The position numbers were made by a program, and so were the translations under genes. A DNA stretch of 64,000 bases, taken from Adiantum capillus-veneris (lineage: Eukaryota; Streptophyta; Polypodiopsida; Polypodiales; Pteridaceae). Positions 1 to 10,982 of this stretch are shown one piece after another (position 1 is the first letter of the stretch; each line of letters starts with the position of its first letter). Below the pieces are notes generated by a model. It had not been told where the DNA came from, ran no database searches, and saw nothing but the letters and a program-made list of their open reading frames with translations. The DNA lies in the NCBI GenBank assembly GCA_014529385.2, contig CM043944.1:168463740-168527739 (forward strand), given 5' to 3'.

Positions 1-867
1 GTAAATTCACGATTTATTTAAGGCCATTGTGATATTTTAATGTGTTACGGGCTCAATGGGAGTTCCAAGTTGTAAAGAACAGGTCAGTCACTGTACCTAG
101 GTTGTAGATACAATAAGTGTGGAGTCTCAAAGGTCTTGGGTGTCGGACATTACACATTTTAGACCTTGGCTAAGGTATAAAAGCCAACTTTGTAAAAATT
201 TTATTAAGTTTTTGGATAAGAAATACACAGCGTGAGCTAACGGCGCTCACTTCTCTCCTTCTCGTGCTTCCTAATCCCTCCCCGGTTGTCACATTGCGAA
301 TGTGTTTGCTGGATTGCAACCGCCGCAGGTAAGAGCTCTACGCATTGACGTAAGCCATTCACAGTATTTCGTAGCTTTTGGCGTCGTTGACCCGCGGCCT
401 AATTTCATCATAACTAGGAATTTACATGTTCAAATAAAAAACTAAGCATAGGCGGGGTATTGGGGCATCATTGCTAAGCATTTAGATGCATTCTGGGTCG
501 AAAACGACCAGGTCAAAAACCACTGCTGTTAATAATCATGATTTTGGAACTTGACCTAAAGTGGGGTTTGAGACCATAGGCATGTGTGCTTAGGTCTTAT
601 AAACTTGTCCTAGAAGTTTCGTTATGTTTGGATGTCATTTGATGCTGTAACGGATGTGAAATGAGCGATTGGCTTTTGGTGATTTCAGTCATTTGAGTGT
701 AGCTTGAGTTAGATGCGAGTTGTTAGTTGTTTTCCAAGAGATTGACAACCTCTTGTAGCCTCTATGCACTAGTCAAATCAGCTTCATCCCACGGTTTGAC
801 AAATTAAGTGTGGTTCTCGCTAATACTGCAATAAGATACGATGTTGAGGTTAGACATGTGTCCCACA
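1..867 (+). repeat. First LTR (5' part outside window)
   Basis: Homologous to the complete LTR at 11941-12942 from about its position 120 onward; it ends ...TCCCACA just before the primer site. A TATA box (TATAAAA) lies at 176-182, followed about 50 bases later by a small inverted repeat (GTGAGC...GCGCTCAC, 232-250) and a pyrimidine-rich stretch, which would be the start of the transcript. The other two LTR copies have TATAAAA at the equivalent place. Confidence 0.85.
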
Positions 868-869
868 TT

Positions 870-887
870 TGGCGCCGCTGCCGGGGA
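870..887 (+). promoter_or_regulatory. Primer-binding site, tRNA-Asp type
   Basis: TGGCGCCGCTGCCGGGGA matches the complement of the plant tRNA-Asp 3' end (TGGCGCCGTTGCCGGGGA) at 17 of 18 positions. It sits two bases after the LTR end. This primer is typical of Athila-like and some other Gypsy elements, but priming alone does not fix the lineage. Confidence 0.85.
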
Positions 888-2578
888 CGAATAGACCTAA
901 ACTAGGGAAAACACGTGCGTGTTGTGTAATTGTCCATTAACTTCCTCTAGGTTCACCTAGAGTAAAACTTTCTTTTTAGAAACCGCATAGCTTAAGATTG
1001 TCGTCTTTTGTTGTGTAGTGGTAGCTTGGAGGTAAATTGTACTTGTCGAGTGCCTTTAGGATTGTAGGATTGTAAATTTAGATTAGGATTTTGAGAATGA
1101 TTGAAAGGTGAGACAAGTCTTAAGATCAAGGCTCTGAAAATCATTAAAAAAAAAAAAACGAGTGTTTGTGGACACTTTCCACAACCCCATTGCATGAGAA
1201 CCTAGGAGTAGGGTAAGTAGGATCCAAGGTGGATTTCAAAACATTGCTCACTCCAAACGAATCATCTATGAGTTGCTTATGTAAAGTTGCAGAGTTTTAG
1301 ATCTACGGCTAGAAATAGCACGAAAAGACTCCAAACCACTCAATCCAACTGGAGAGTAAGCCTAAAAGTTGTATGAACTAGTGGATAAGTTCAAGGACAC
1401 TTTGAGATTAAATTTTCAAAAGTTTTCCAAAACTCAGATTATTTACTTTTTCTTGACATTTTAAGCCAAATTAAGTTTTGACTTGATTTATAGGCTCAAG
1501 ATAGATTATGAAAAGACTGTCCAGTTAAAAAGTTCAAAAAAGTGTTCATTTTGGGCCAAAAGTTAATAATCGCGATTATTAACTTTCAGCTCAGATTTGA
1601 CCAAGGTTCATACCATTGACTCATTACATGTGTACAAACAACTTTTGTAAAGGCACAAAAGATTTGGATCACTAAATTGACCAAAAACTGGGTAAAAACT
1701 AAAGTTTGTACTGACTTTTTGAATCTTGAGTGGGAATTGGGAATAAATTTATCCAAACTTGATGAAACTTGATACATAGGCTTATATTGATGTGATAAAC
1801 ATGTGTACATGCTCAATTGATCAAAAAGATGAAAAAATTTGTCAGTTGTAAATAATCGCGATTATTTACATTTGCCCTATTTTTCAACTTTTTTGACCAA
1901 GTCAGCATACCACCAGTTTTACTATGTTATAATAATCCCACAAACCAAATTTGGTCAGATTTGGATCATTGGATTGAAAATTGTAACCAAATTTGCAAAG
2001 TCGGTCAGCGGACAGAAAACTAATGACCATTTGACTAAAAATTGTCCAAACTTTATGAAACTTGGCTAGAGACCTTAAGTTGAGTTCCTTAACAGATATG
2101 TGTCAAGATTGGGACAAAAACTTGTAAAATTTTTACGAGAGTAAATAATCGTGATTATTTACATTTGATCCAAAAATTGACAATCTTGCATATTTGGGCA
2201 TACCACAAGGTCAAGCATAGCAAGCAGACCCCACAAATCAAATTTGGTGAAATTTGGATCACAAAAGTGAGATTTAAGCCAGATTCTTGAAATCAGAGTC
2301 TGTGGACACGAAACAGTTGATAAACTTAATGAATCTTGTCCAAATTAAGTTTTAACTTGATTCATAGGCTCAAAAGAGATCATAAAAAGACTATTTAGGG
2401 AAAAAGTTGAAAAAAATTGTTATTTTAGGTCAAAAGTTAATTATCGCGATTATTAACTTTTGGCTCAAAACTGATCAAGGTTGATACCATAGACTCTATG
2501 CATGATTACAAACATCTTTTGTGAAGGTTCATAGAGTTTGGATCACAAAACGGGCCAAAAACTTGCTAAAAACAAAAT
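888..2578 (+). repeat. Truncated internal region: leader with four CGCG palindromes
   Basis: Non-coding leader homologous to 5242-6640. It contains near-perfect palindromes at 1559-1586 (28 bp, perfect), 1847-1870 (24 bp, perfect), 2141-2162 and 2432-2461 (one mismatch), with the shared core AATAATCGCGATTATT. They are spaced about 285-300 bp apart, each followed by related sequence, so the leader is an array of degenerate units of about 290 bp. The region ends abruptly at the middle LTR, which lacks its first 19 or so bases and has no polypurine tract before it. Small ORFs here are not credible genes. Confidence 0.8.
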
Positions 2579-3669
2579 TAGTTAATAGAAGCTACTAAAG
2601 ATTGAAGACGTATGGATGCACATCGAAGATCAAAGTGAAGAAGCAGTAAAGATTGGAATTACACATTTTTCACAATTTCCCAAAATGGTCACGTATTGTA
2701 AATTCCCGATTTATTTCAAGCCATTGTAATATTTTAATGTGTTACGGGCTCAATGGGAGCTCCAAGTTGTAAAGAACAGGTCAGTCACTGTACCTAGGTT
2801 GCAGATACAATAAGTGTGGAGTCTCAAAGGTCTTGGGCACCGGACATTACACATTTTAGACCTTGGCTAAGATATAAAAGCCAGCTTTGTAAAGATTTTA
2901 TTAAGTTTTTGGATAAGAAATACACAGCATGAGCTAACGGCGCTCACTTCTCTCCTTCTCGTGCTTCCTACTCCCTCCCCGGTTGTCACATTGCGAATCG
3001 TTTGTTGCATTGCAACCGCAGGTAAGAGCTCTACGTATTGACGTAAGCCATTCACAGTATTTCGTAGCTTTTGGCATCGCCGACCCGCGGCCTAATTTCA
3101 TCATAACTAGAAATTTACATGTTCCATTAAAAAATTTCGGAGGTCATTTGGAGGGCCTTGTAAGAAATTGTATTTCTCTCTCTAGAAACTTTTTTTAAAA
3201 TGCACTTGCACCTTGTGAGTACGTCCAAAAGGACAACCAGACACTTTAAAAAGTAGATTTATATTCCCAATCGTCCTTGAAAACGGTCACTTTTTTATTT
3301 AATGCGAGCTTCTTTTTCAGGAGGCAGGTGTGGCGCATTCAAGGCAGCTTACGTCATCACTGAAAGTTGAAAAGTCACAAACTGTCAAATAGAGATATAT
3401 TTTGAGGCTTTTGACACCACCAATGTGTTCAGAATGCCAAAATACCCTAAAAACGAATGTCTACTTGTCTCATTCCGACATCCGGAGAGGCAAAAAATGT
3501 CAAAAAACCCCAAAAAATGGGTTTTTTACTTAAGGCGCGCGAGGAGGCATTCTAAAATGCTAGAATGCCCCTCTGCGCGCCGTTAGTATAAAGCTCCTTT
3601 TAGTGATTTTTGGACAATTATCTTTCAAGAAACCCTACCCATGTTTCTCTATTGCACTTTTGCACCATG

Positions 3670-3670
3670 C

Positions 3671-3716
<46 letters not shown>
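3670..3716. repeat. (CT)n microsatellite
   Basis: Nearly pure CT dinucleotide run inside the loop region of the foldback element. Confidence 0.95.
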
Positions 3717-3720
<4 letters not shown>

Positions 3721-3999
3721 TCCTTTCTATAGCTTAGCATATTTAAAGAGAGAGAGAGTGAGAGACTCCCATTACTAACGGCACGCGTGGAGCATGTTTT
3801 GACCTCAAAAAACACCTCCTCGCGCCGTTAGTATAAGGTAACAGAAAGACTCTCTCTCTCTCTTTCCCCCGCCTTACTTCCTCTCTCTATAACACTCACA
3901 CATACACACATAAACACATACACTGGTGGATGCACAGTACTAAAGGCGCGCATACAGACATGCACACCGGTTGTGCCTCTCTACGCCCGCCTTTAGTAT

Positions 4000-4002
<3 letters not shown>

Positions 4003-4053
<51 letters not shown>

Positions 4054-4142
4054 TCTATGTGTGTGTGTGTGTATGTTATATTTGTGTTTCTGTGTGTTTG
4101 TGTGTATGTTATATTTGTCTGTCTGTGTGTGTGTGTGTGTGT
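4003..4142. repeat. (GA)n then (GT)n microsatellites
   Basis: A GA run (4003-4048) is followed by GT-rich tracts to about 4142, in the loop region of the foldback element. Translated low-complexity ORFs here are artefacts. Confidence 0.95.
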
Positions 4143-5223
4143 GATCAAAATGCACTTTGTAGAATTGTAACAATGGGTGTGCGTGCTCACTCTTATAGGC
4201 CTGAAATTATGATCTCTAAGGCTAAGATGATGAAGAAAAAACCTATGTGATAGATGGAGGCCTTTTTAAAGATTTTTTGACATTTTCCTCTCAAAAAGCT
4301 CCCTAAAAGAGGAAAAAAGGGGCTTTTTACTAACGGCACGTGGTGAGGCATTCCAAAATTTTGGAATGCCCCCTCGCGCGCCGTTAGTAAAATGTTCTTT
4401 TAGGGGTTTTTGACATTCATTGCCTCTTTGGATGTCGGAGCCAGGCAATTGGACATTCATTTCTAGGATATTTGGGCGTTCCGAACACATTGACAGTATC
4501 AAAAGTTTCAAAATCTTCCACCACTTGATAGTTTTGTAACTTTTTGAATTCTAGTGATGACGTAAGCCGTATCAAATGCACCGCATCTACCTTCTGAAAA
4601 AGGTGCTCGCATTAAATGAAAGAGAGTGATCGTCTTCAAGGACCACTAGATTATTAAATGAGGAGAGGGACACCTTTTATATTTTTGTTAATATCAATCT
4701 ATTTTTCTACGTAACGTAGGCTCTTCTCTCATTGGAGTAGCTTATTTTCCTCTCTCTTCCAAAAGGCCCTCCAAAAGACCTCCGAAATCTCCTAATGAAA
4801 TAAAAAACTAAGCATAGGCGGGGTATTGGGGCATCATTGCTAAGCATTTAGATGCATTCTGGGTCGAAAATGACTAGGTCAAAAATCCACTGCTGTTAAT
4901 AATCGCGATTCTGGAACTTGACCTAAAGTGGGGTTTGAGACCATAGGCATGTGTGCTTAGGTCTTATAAACTTGTCCTAGAAGTTTCGTAACGTTTGGAT
5001 GTCATTTGATGCTGTAATGGATGTGAAATGAGCGATTGGATTTTGGTGATTTCAGTCACTTGAGTGTAGCTTGAGTTAGATGTGAGTTGTTAGTTGTTTT
5101 CCAAGAGATTGATCACCTCTTGTAGCCACTATGCACTTCGTCCCATGGTTTGAAAAATTAATTGTGGTTCTCGCTAATACTGCAATAAGATAGGATGGTG
5201 AGGTTAGACATGCGTCCCACATT

Positions 5224-5241
5224 TGGCACCGTTGCCGGGGA
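5224..5241 (+). promoter_or_regulatory. Second primer-binding site, tRNA-Asp type
   Basis: TGGCACCGTTGCCGGGGA matches the tRNA-Asp complement at 17 of 18 positions (a different mismatch from the site at 870). It follows the middle LTR by two bases. Confidence 0.85.
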
Positions 5242-7155
5242 TAAATAGACCTAAACTAGGGAAAACACGAGCGTCTTGTGTAATTGTCCATCAACTTCCT
5301 CTAGGTTCACCTAGAGTAAAATTGAGTGTTTGTGGACACTTTCCACAACCCCATTGCATGAGAACCTAGGAGTGGGGTAAGTAGGATCCAAGGTGGATTT
5401 CAGAACATTGCTCACTCCAAATAAACCATCTGTGAGTTGTTTATGCAAAGTTGCAGAGTTTCAGATCTACGGCTAGAAATAGCACGAAAAGACTCCAAAC
5501 CACTCAATCCAACCGGAGAGCAAGCCTAAAAGTTGTATGAACCAGTGGGTAAGCTCAAGGACAGTTTGAGGTAAAATTTTTAGAAGTTTGTCAAAACTCA
5601 GATTATTTTCTTTTTCTTGACATTTTAAGCCAATTTAAGTTTTGACTTGATTTATAGGCTCAAAATAGATTATGAAAAGACTGTCCAGTGAAAAAGTTCA
5701 AAAAAGTATTCATTTTGGGCCAAAAGTTAATAATCAAAATTATGAACTTTTGGCTCAAAACTGATCAAGGTTGATACCTGTCATTCATTACATGTGTACA
5801 AACAACTTTTGTAAAGGCACAAAAGATTTGGATGACAAAACATGCAAAAAACTTGGTAACAACTGAAATCTGTACTGATTGTCGAGAACTTGAGTCTCTG
5901 ACTTGGTGAATCTTGTTCATATTAAGTTTTAACTTGATTCATAGGCTTGATCAAATAGATAATAAAAAGACTCTCCTCTGAAAAAGTTGAAAAAAGTTGT
6001 CATTTTAGGTCAAAAGTTAATAATCGCGATTATTAACTTTTGGCTCAAAACTGATCAAGGTTGATACCAGTGATTCATTACATGTGTACAAACAACTTTT
6101 GTAAAGGCACAAAAGATTTGGATCACAAAACATGGTAAAAACTCAAAATCTATACTGGTTGTCGAGAACTTGAGTGTGACTTGGTAAATCTTGTTCAAAT
6201 TCAATGAAAATTGACTTATAGGCTTATATTGATGTGTTAAACAAGTGTACATGCTTAGTTGACCAAAAATTGCCAAAAGTAAATAATCACGATTATTTAC
6301 TTTTGAAAAAAAAATGTCAAAAAAAAAAAACAGAAGTAAATAAGCAATTATTTACTTTTGCTCCAGAATTGAAAAATTTTGCACAATTGAGTATACCACA
6401 GGGTCAAGCACATCAAGTAGACTCCAAAAATAAAATTTAGTGAAATTTGGATCACAAAATTGAGACTTAAGCCAGATTCTTGGAATCAGAGTTTGTGGAC
6501 ACTAAACAGTCGATAACTTGGACAAAAAATGATCAAACTCAACCAAACTTGTCGAGAGACCACAACAAGGTAATTACTTGAAAAAACAAGCCTAAAAAGT
6601 GTAGAAACTAAGAAAAGTAAATAATCGAGATTATTTACTTTATTTACTTTTGAGCTCTAGAAACAAGATTTTTGACTTTTGAGCTTGTACAGTGCTAGAA
6701 CAACATAATACAAGGCCACTGGTCAATTTTGGGTTCCATCAGATCCAAAATTGGCATCTGTTAACTCACTTTCAAGTTGCAAATTAGTCCTTTAGCTCTT
6801 TGCAAGGGTAGAATTTGGAAATCTCAATTGCTGACTCACTTAGCGCAGATTGAAGAACCAGGTTGTAGACAACGAATTGGGAGCTTGACAAGAGCTGAAT
6901 TCAAGTGAAGTAGGAAAAAACGGATAACAATCTAATCTGCAGGTTAGGTTATTCAAGGCCTAGATTTTCATCATTTCAAAGGCTGCAATCAATTTTGACA
7001 CTTTCGAGCTAGAGTTAATCAACTCTTGTGAGTGTAAGAGAAATCAACTGCCAAAAGTACTTTGGCAAAAGCAGTCTTATCAAACTTGAGCAGAATTTTT
7101 TTTGCTAATCAATACTAAAGTCTGCTAGGAGATAGTTTTTACAAAACCAGTCGAC
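5242..7155 (+). repeat. Leader of the second internal region with palindrome array
   Basis: Non-coding leader before the first start codon. Palindromes: 5721-5751 (decayed), 6011-6042 (32 bp, perfect, core AATAATCGCGATTATT), 6274-6305 (one central mismatch pair), 6333-6360 (decayed) and 6613-6640. Spacing is again about 260-290 bp for the main copies. Two variants occur: arms ending GTTAATAATCG and arms ending GTAAATAATCG. The final 500 bp (6640-7155) have no repeat I can identify. An RNA copy could fold each palindrome into a hairpin. Confidence 0.8.
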
Positions 7156-8368
7156 ATGGACTCATCTTGAGCTGAGAGTTCAAGTACAACGGAGCAAGCC
7201 AGGAGCAGTGGTAACACAGGTACAAGTGCAACAGAGCAGATTTTACAGCTTTATGGCTACAATGGAGATAAAGTCTTGTATACAGATTTAAAAGGCCATA
7301 GATACTTGATGAACAACAAAAGCAGCACAGGAGCCAAGATCCTATTGATCAGAGTAAAACCAGATTCAGAGAACTCTCAGATGTTCACAGACTTTAGTGG
7401 AGCCAGGTATTGCAAGCTCAAAAACGAAGTGCAGATCGAGGTGCAAAAAATCAACCCAAGTGATTATCTAGAAATTTGCACAAGCCAACAAAGCATACAT
7501 TTGGTGCATATGCAATCAGGGTCATTGTACATGGATTATAGTGGTCAGATCTACAATCAAGAACCAGAAATGCAAGATCCAATAGATCAACCAATAGAAG
7601 CCAATCTAATTGGAGAACCAAGCCAAAGACGGTACAAAGGTCAAGATGGAGAAGTCTACAGCTTGATACTCAGTGTTCTAAAAGAAGATGCCAACAATTT
7701 GGCAAGCACAGAAACAAAAGCTCCTCTTCAAGAGCTTGACATGATAGAGCCAATTGAAATACCACTAGTCATGGACGAAAAGGTGGACATTTTGCTGAAG
7801 ATTGTCCAAGAAATCCAGACAACAAGGACATATCAACCGCCAAGCAAGGTATAGAGAAAATTGGAAATGCGAATCTCGATGTAAGTGCAATTAACTCGTC
7901 ACTTTTAATGCAATCGGATGATTCTGCATTACCATTAGAAGCATCGTAAAAACACTACAAGTACAAAATCAGCATAAAGATGAACAGGCACTTGAAAAGC
8001 TTAAAATTGATTCTTTGAACAACAAATTCTTGCATGAATTTAGTAAAGGTGTCGAGATATCACCAAAGGGTGAAAAGACTGTTAGGTTTGCAAATGATTT
8101 TTCATCCACTGACACAAGTGTGCAATCATTCACGAGTTTACGAGACACATCAAATAGAATGATGTTATCTTTGTATGGTACCCATAATTCATATGCACAC
8201 TATGTAGACCAAAAAGGGAAACTGTACAAAAAGGGTCAACCTGTGTTTGAACGGCCCACATACCAGCTCATAGAAGTGTATCCAATGATAGATCAGAAAG
8301 GATGGTTTATTTCAAAGGAAATAATCTATTATAGCCCATCCTCTCTAGAGTCAAAGGATATTACTTGA
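7156..8368 (+). pseudogene. Decayed gag-position ORF with Y-x-D-x-x-G-x-x-Y repeats
   Basis: The frame opens with ATG at 7156 (MDSS), has a TGA at 7168, then runs to 7854. A frameshift near 7845 leads into another frame up to about 7948, and a third open stretch covers about 7957-8368. The protein has no familiar gag, protease or zinc-knuckle motif. What it does have is a repeated short motif: YTDLKGHRY (7279), FTDFSGARY (7384), YMDYSGQIY (7528), YKGQDGEVY (7633) and YVDQKGKLY (about 8201), spaced 35-48 residues apart within the first segment. Its position straight after the leader is where gag would be. Function is unknown; the breaks show this copy is dead. Confidence 0.6.
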
Positions 8369-9195
8369 GTGAACCCAAAAATTTGTTCAGAGCCAAACTC
8401 GCCTCCATTAGAAATCAAGCTTCGATGTTGTGACCAAACGAACATATACTTTGACCAAAACAGTCGTAGATATAGATGAGAGTCTAGCATCTATGATGCC
8501 TTGGGTCTCGAAACCACAGAAGCTCATATCATAGGAGACCCATGTGATAGAAAATATATGGGCAAAGATAATGATATCTACAGCTTGACTTGGGGAATAA
8601 TTGTCATGTTTCAAGGACATACATAGGAAACTATGCAAATGGTTTACAGATGCCAAACATCAATAGTGCTACACAAAGTGTACCTTCACAATCCCAAAAG
8701 GTGAGACTCTCAACCAGAGCCAAACAGTTTTGAGCTCTCACAATGAAGCAGACTATAGTGATCACCCTAGGAAGGGGGGAGCTGCAAATTCATCAAGTTC
8801 AGCTCTAGTACCAGAAAATGCTACACCATTTAGAAGCCCAAGAACTTCTAGCCAGTAGACCCTTTCAAAGCAAAAACCATTGGAAGGTCATATGGTTGTT
8901 GGAAGTTTTCCATTGACCCAAAAACCATCAAAATCTGCAGAAAATTTCTTCTATGAAGATCATCAGGGACAAAAGTTTCACTTGATCCACAAGTCAAAGT
9001 CAAAAGCCAAAAAATCCCATAGTGTTCAAGCAATTGCATGAGACCAAGCTCCCATATGCATATCGAGATGCAAATGACAATGATTCTCAGCAGGTTCATG
9101 ACCTTGTACAAGCCCCTACAGATGCTAAACCTGAAATCAAGGACTATCTGAAGATGATGCAAAGCCTCAAGCTACCAGAATAGGTAATAAAAAAG
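8369..9195 (+). pseudogene. Continuation of the repeat-motif coding relic
   Basis: Several short open stretches in changing frames continue the same repeat: YFDQNSRRY (about 8448), YMGKDNDIYSL (about 8555; compare YKGQDGEVYSL upstream, both preceded by IG-[ED]-P) and FYEDHQGQKF (about 8949). Stops and shifts lie between them. I infer that one long protein of tandem degenerate units once spanned 7156-9195. Confidence 0.5.
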
Positions 9196-9204
9196 AAAAA
9201 ATTA

Positions 9205-10142
9205 ATGAAAGCTAAAGTCCAAAAGGCCACACAAAGGTCACCATCAAAATCTCCTTGGAAGAGACAAATTCTAGCAGAAATCACAGTGGATCTTCTAAGA
9301 TCAAAAGTTACTCAAATGCAGGAACACAATGCTCAACACTTGCAAGAAAAAGGTGCAGTATTACAACAACATGAGCCAACATCCACGGAAGGAGGTGGTC
9401 AAAGCAAAGAAAATGAAGATAAAGTTCAACCAAGTTCAATCAAGTGCAACATTGTTGGAGAAAACGAAGAAAAACTCTCAAGCAAAGTGAAGCTAGATTT
9501 TCAGTTAAACAAGAACCTCATGTCCTTTCGTACTTGGAAAAAAATGTGGTCAACCACAACTGGAAGATGATCCTGAATTTGTGAGCATATCAGGAGACAA
9601 ATGACCCATTCACAGATCCTCAAAGCGCAATTCCACGTGATCACAACAAAGGATATGCCAGAAGACATCATAATGGGAATGCCAATGGCCCAGAAGATAT
9701 TAGAGATACACAATCCAATGAAGATGCCAAGGAAACAAAGAATGAAGACCAAGATTGGTTACCCGCGGACGATAGTACAAAGTCCTCAAGCACAGTTAAA
9801 ATGGAGACTGGTATTAAAGCACATCTTATTGAAGATGATTCATCTCCATCGAACAAAACTTCATAAGAGCTTAAAGCAAATCAAGCAATAACAACCACGA
9901 TAGCTATGGAGCAAAAAATGCCACCAAAGCTAGAAGGAATGAAGATCAAAATTGCAGACAAAGGTAAAGCTAAAGTGGAACTTCCACCGATTAGCAAAGA
10001 AGATGTGAAAGCATATGCCTCTACATCAAAGAACCCTCATGGATCACCTTCTTCAAAAAAGTCAGGCTTTCAAAACTTCAAGTCAATTGATAACCCAACT
10101 AAAACCTCTAAGGAGACACCAAGAAAAGCAAAGATATATTAG
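9205..10142 (+). pseudogene. Charged, low-complexity coding relic
   Basis: Two open stretches (9205-9570, 121 codons; 9906-10142, 78 codons) code for Lys/Glu/Ser/Gln-rich protein with no recognisable domain. They lie between the motif-rich upstream part and the W-x-P-K part and probably belong to the same broken polyprotein. Confidence 0.4.
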
Positions 10143-10164
10143 CCAAAGTACTCAAGAAAGCAGA

Positions 10165-10982
10165 GGAAAGTCAAGCAAGTGTTTGTTCCAAGCAATTTAG
10201 TCAAATTCAATGATTCGGTTTGGATTAAGGACAAGAAATCAACATAGAAAGACAAACACATGGGATGGATAGCATCACGAGGGAGCTTAAAGGAACATGA
10301 GTACTATGGAGGTAACATACAGATATGGGTGCCAAAACCACAGGTTAGAGCATATGAAGTAACTTCAAGTCCCTCCCAAGAAAGAAGGCCCACAAGGTAT
10401 CAACCTCGACAATATCCTAGGATACCTAAGAAGTAGGTATACAACAAAACAACATTGAATGATGCTAAAGTCTACCACGGCTCACAAAAGGATACAGAAC
10501 AAAGATAGATCTCAAGGAATGTTCTTCTTGGACAAGGATTCTACACAGGGTATACCAAGATTTGGCTACCAGTCAACCACAAGCCAACTGCAACTACACC
10601 AGACTTGCATGAAGATCTCAACATCTCAGCAGGACCTAAAGCTCAACAAAGTCAACAAAGGAGTTACAAAGGTCATCAAGAGGTTTGGATTCCTAAGTCT
10701 TCCAATGCTCCTAGTCAAAAGCCAGATGCCAAAAGTGAACAAAGGCCTCCAACAACATCAAAGAATTCTATCAACAGGCCGAATTGGAGAATCAAACAAC
10801 CAATGGAGTCTTCACAATCAAAGAAGGACAACCGAACTAACGCGAATGTAGATTCGAAGATAATAAAAAAGGTATGGCAAAAGAAACCTTCAATGCCAAC
10901 TTGGTCCTTTACTAATCCTCTTTTTGAGGATTCAAGCTTACTTTTACCTGAAGAAATGTTTGTAGTAAGCACAAGAATGTAA
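10165..10982 (+). pseudogene. Decayed ORF with repeated W-[IVL]-P-K motifs
   Basis: In shifting frames the sequence codes for SVWIKDKKS (about 10215), QIWVPKPQ (about 10319), KIWLPVNHK (about 10558), EVWIPKSSN (about 10680) and KKVWQKKPSMPTW (about 10868). The last open stretch is 10605-10982 (125 codons), rich in Ser, Gln, Lys and Pro. A similar run of W-x-P-K motifs occurs on the minus strand of the element at 22016-35335. WVPK-like segments are known upstream of protease in some plant Copia gag proteins, but no zinc knuckle or protease follows here. Confidence 0.45.

Larger units (their letters stand above)
3525..4395. repeat. Palindromic modules bounded by CTAACGGCGCGCG
   Basis: Inside the foldback element are four small inverted repeats of about 55-65 bp, each bounded by ACTAACGGCGCGC-like sequence on one side and GCGCGCCGTTAGTA-like sequence on the other: about 3528-3594, 3773-3836, 3940-3997 and 4326-4393. 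The first and last also contain an inner palindrome around AGAATGCC/GGCATTCT. The outer two correspond through the big arms; the middle two are separate and vary in the spacer. No function is known to me. Confidence 0.7.
3125..4797. mobile_element. Foldback DNA element, about 1.67 kb
   Basis: The insertion interrupts an LTR whose uninterrupted sequence is known from two other copies, so its ends are well placed. The ends are inverted repeats: about 35 bp starting CATTA and containing ATTTCGGAGGTC...TTGGAGGGCCTT. The inverted similarity continues inward for about 450-500 bp on each arm (landmarks: AATGCGAG, CTTACGTCATCACT, GACATCC, GTCAAAAA), so the element is mostly one giant palindrome. Between the arms lie (CT)n, (GA)n and (GT)n runs. 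No transposase is coded. Long arms suit a Mutator-like or foldback type. A target duplication is not resolved; an imperfect A[TA]TAAAAAA at both edges is possible. Confidence 0.8.
2579..5221 (+). repeat. Second (middle) LTR, split by a foldback insertion
   Basis: Homology to the complete LTR runs 2579-3124 and resumes at 4798-5221. The first 19 or so bases of the LTR (the TGTTAACTGAGTCAACGTC end) are missing, so the join with the preceding internal region was a deletion or recombination and not a clean element end. The LTR end ...CGTCCCACA is followed by its own primer site. Confidence 0.85.

Noticed and set aside
3618-4190. ORFs coding for Ser-Leu, Arg-Glu or His-Thr repeats
   Set aside because: They are translations of dinucleotide arrays and occur in several frames at once; the same holds at 25750-26250, 36088-36938, 38536-39324, 41590-42020, 46600-46910 and 49318-49713.
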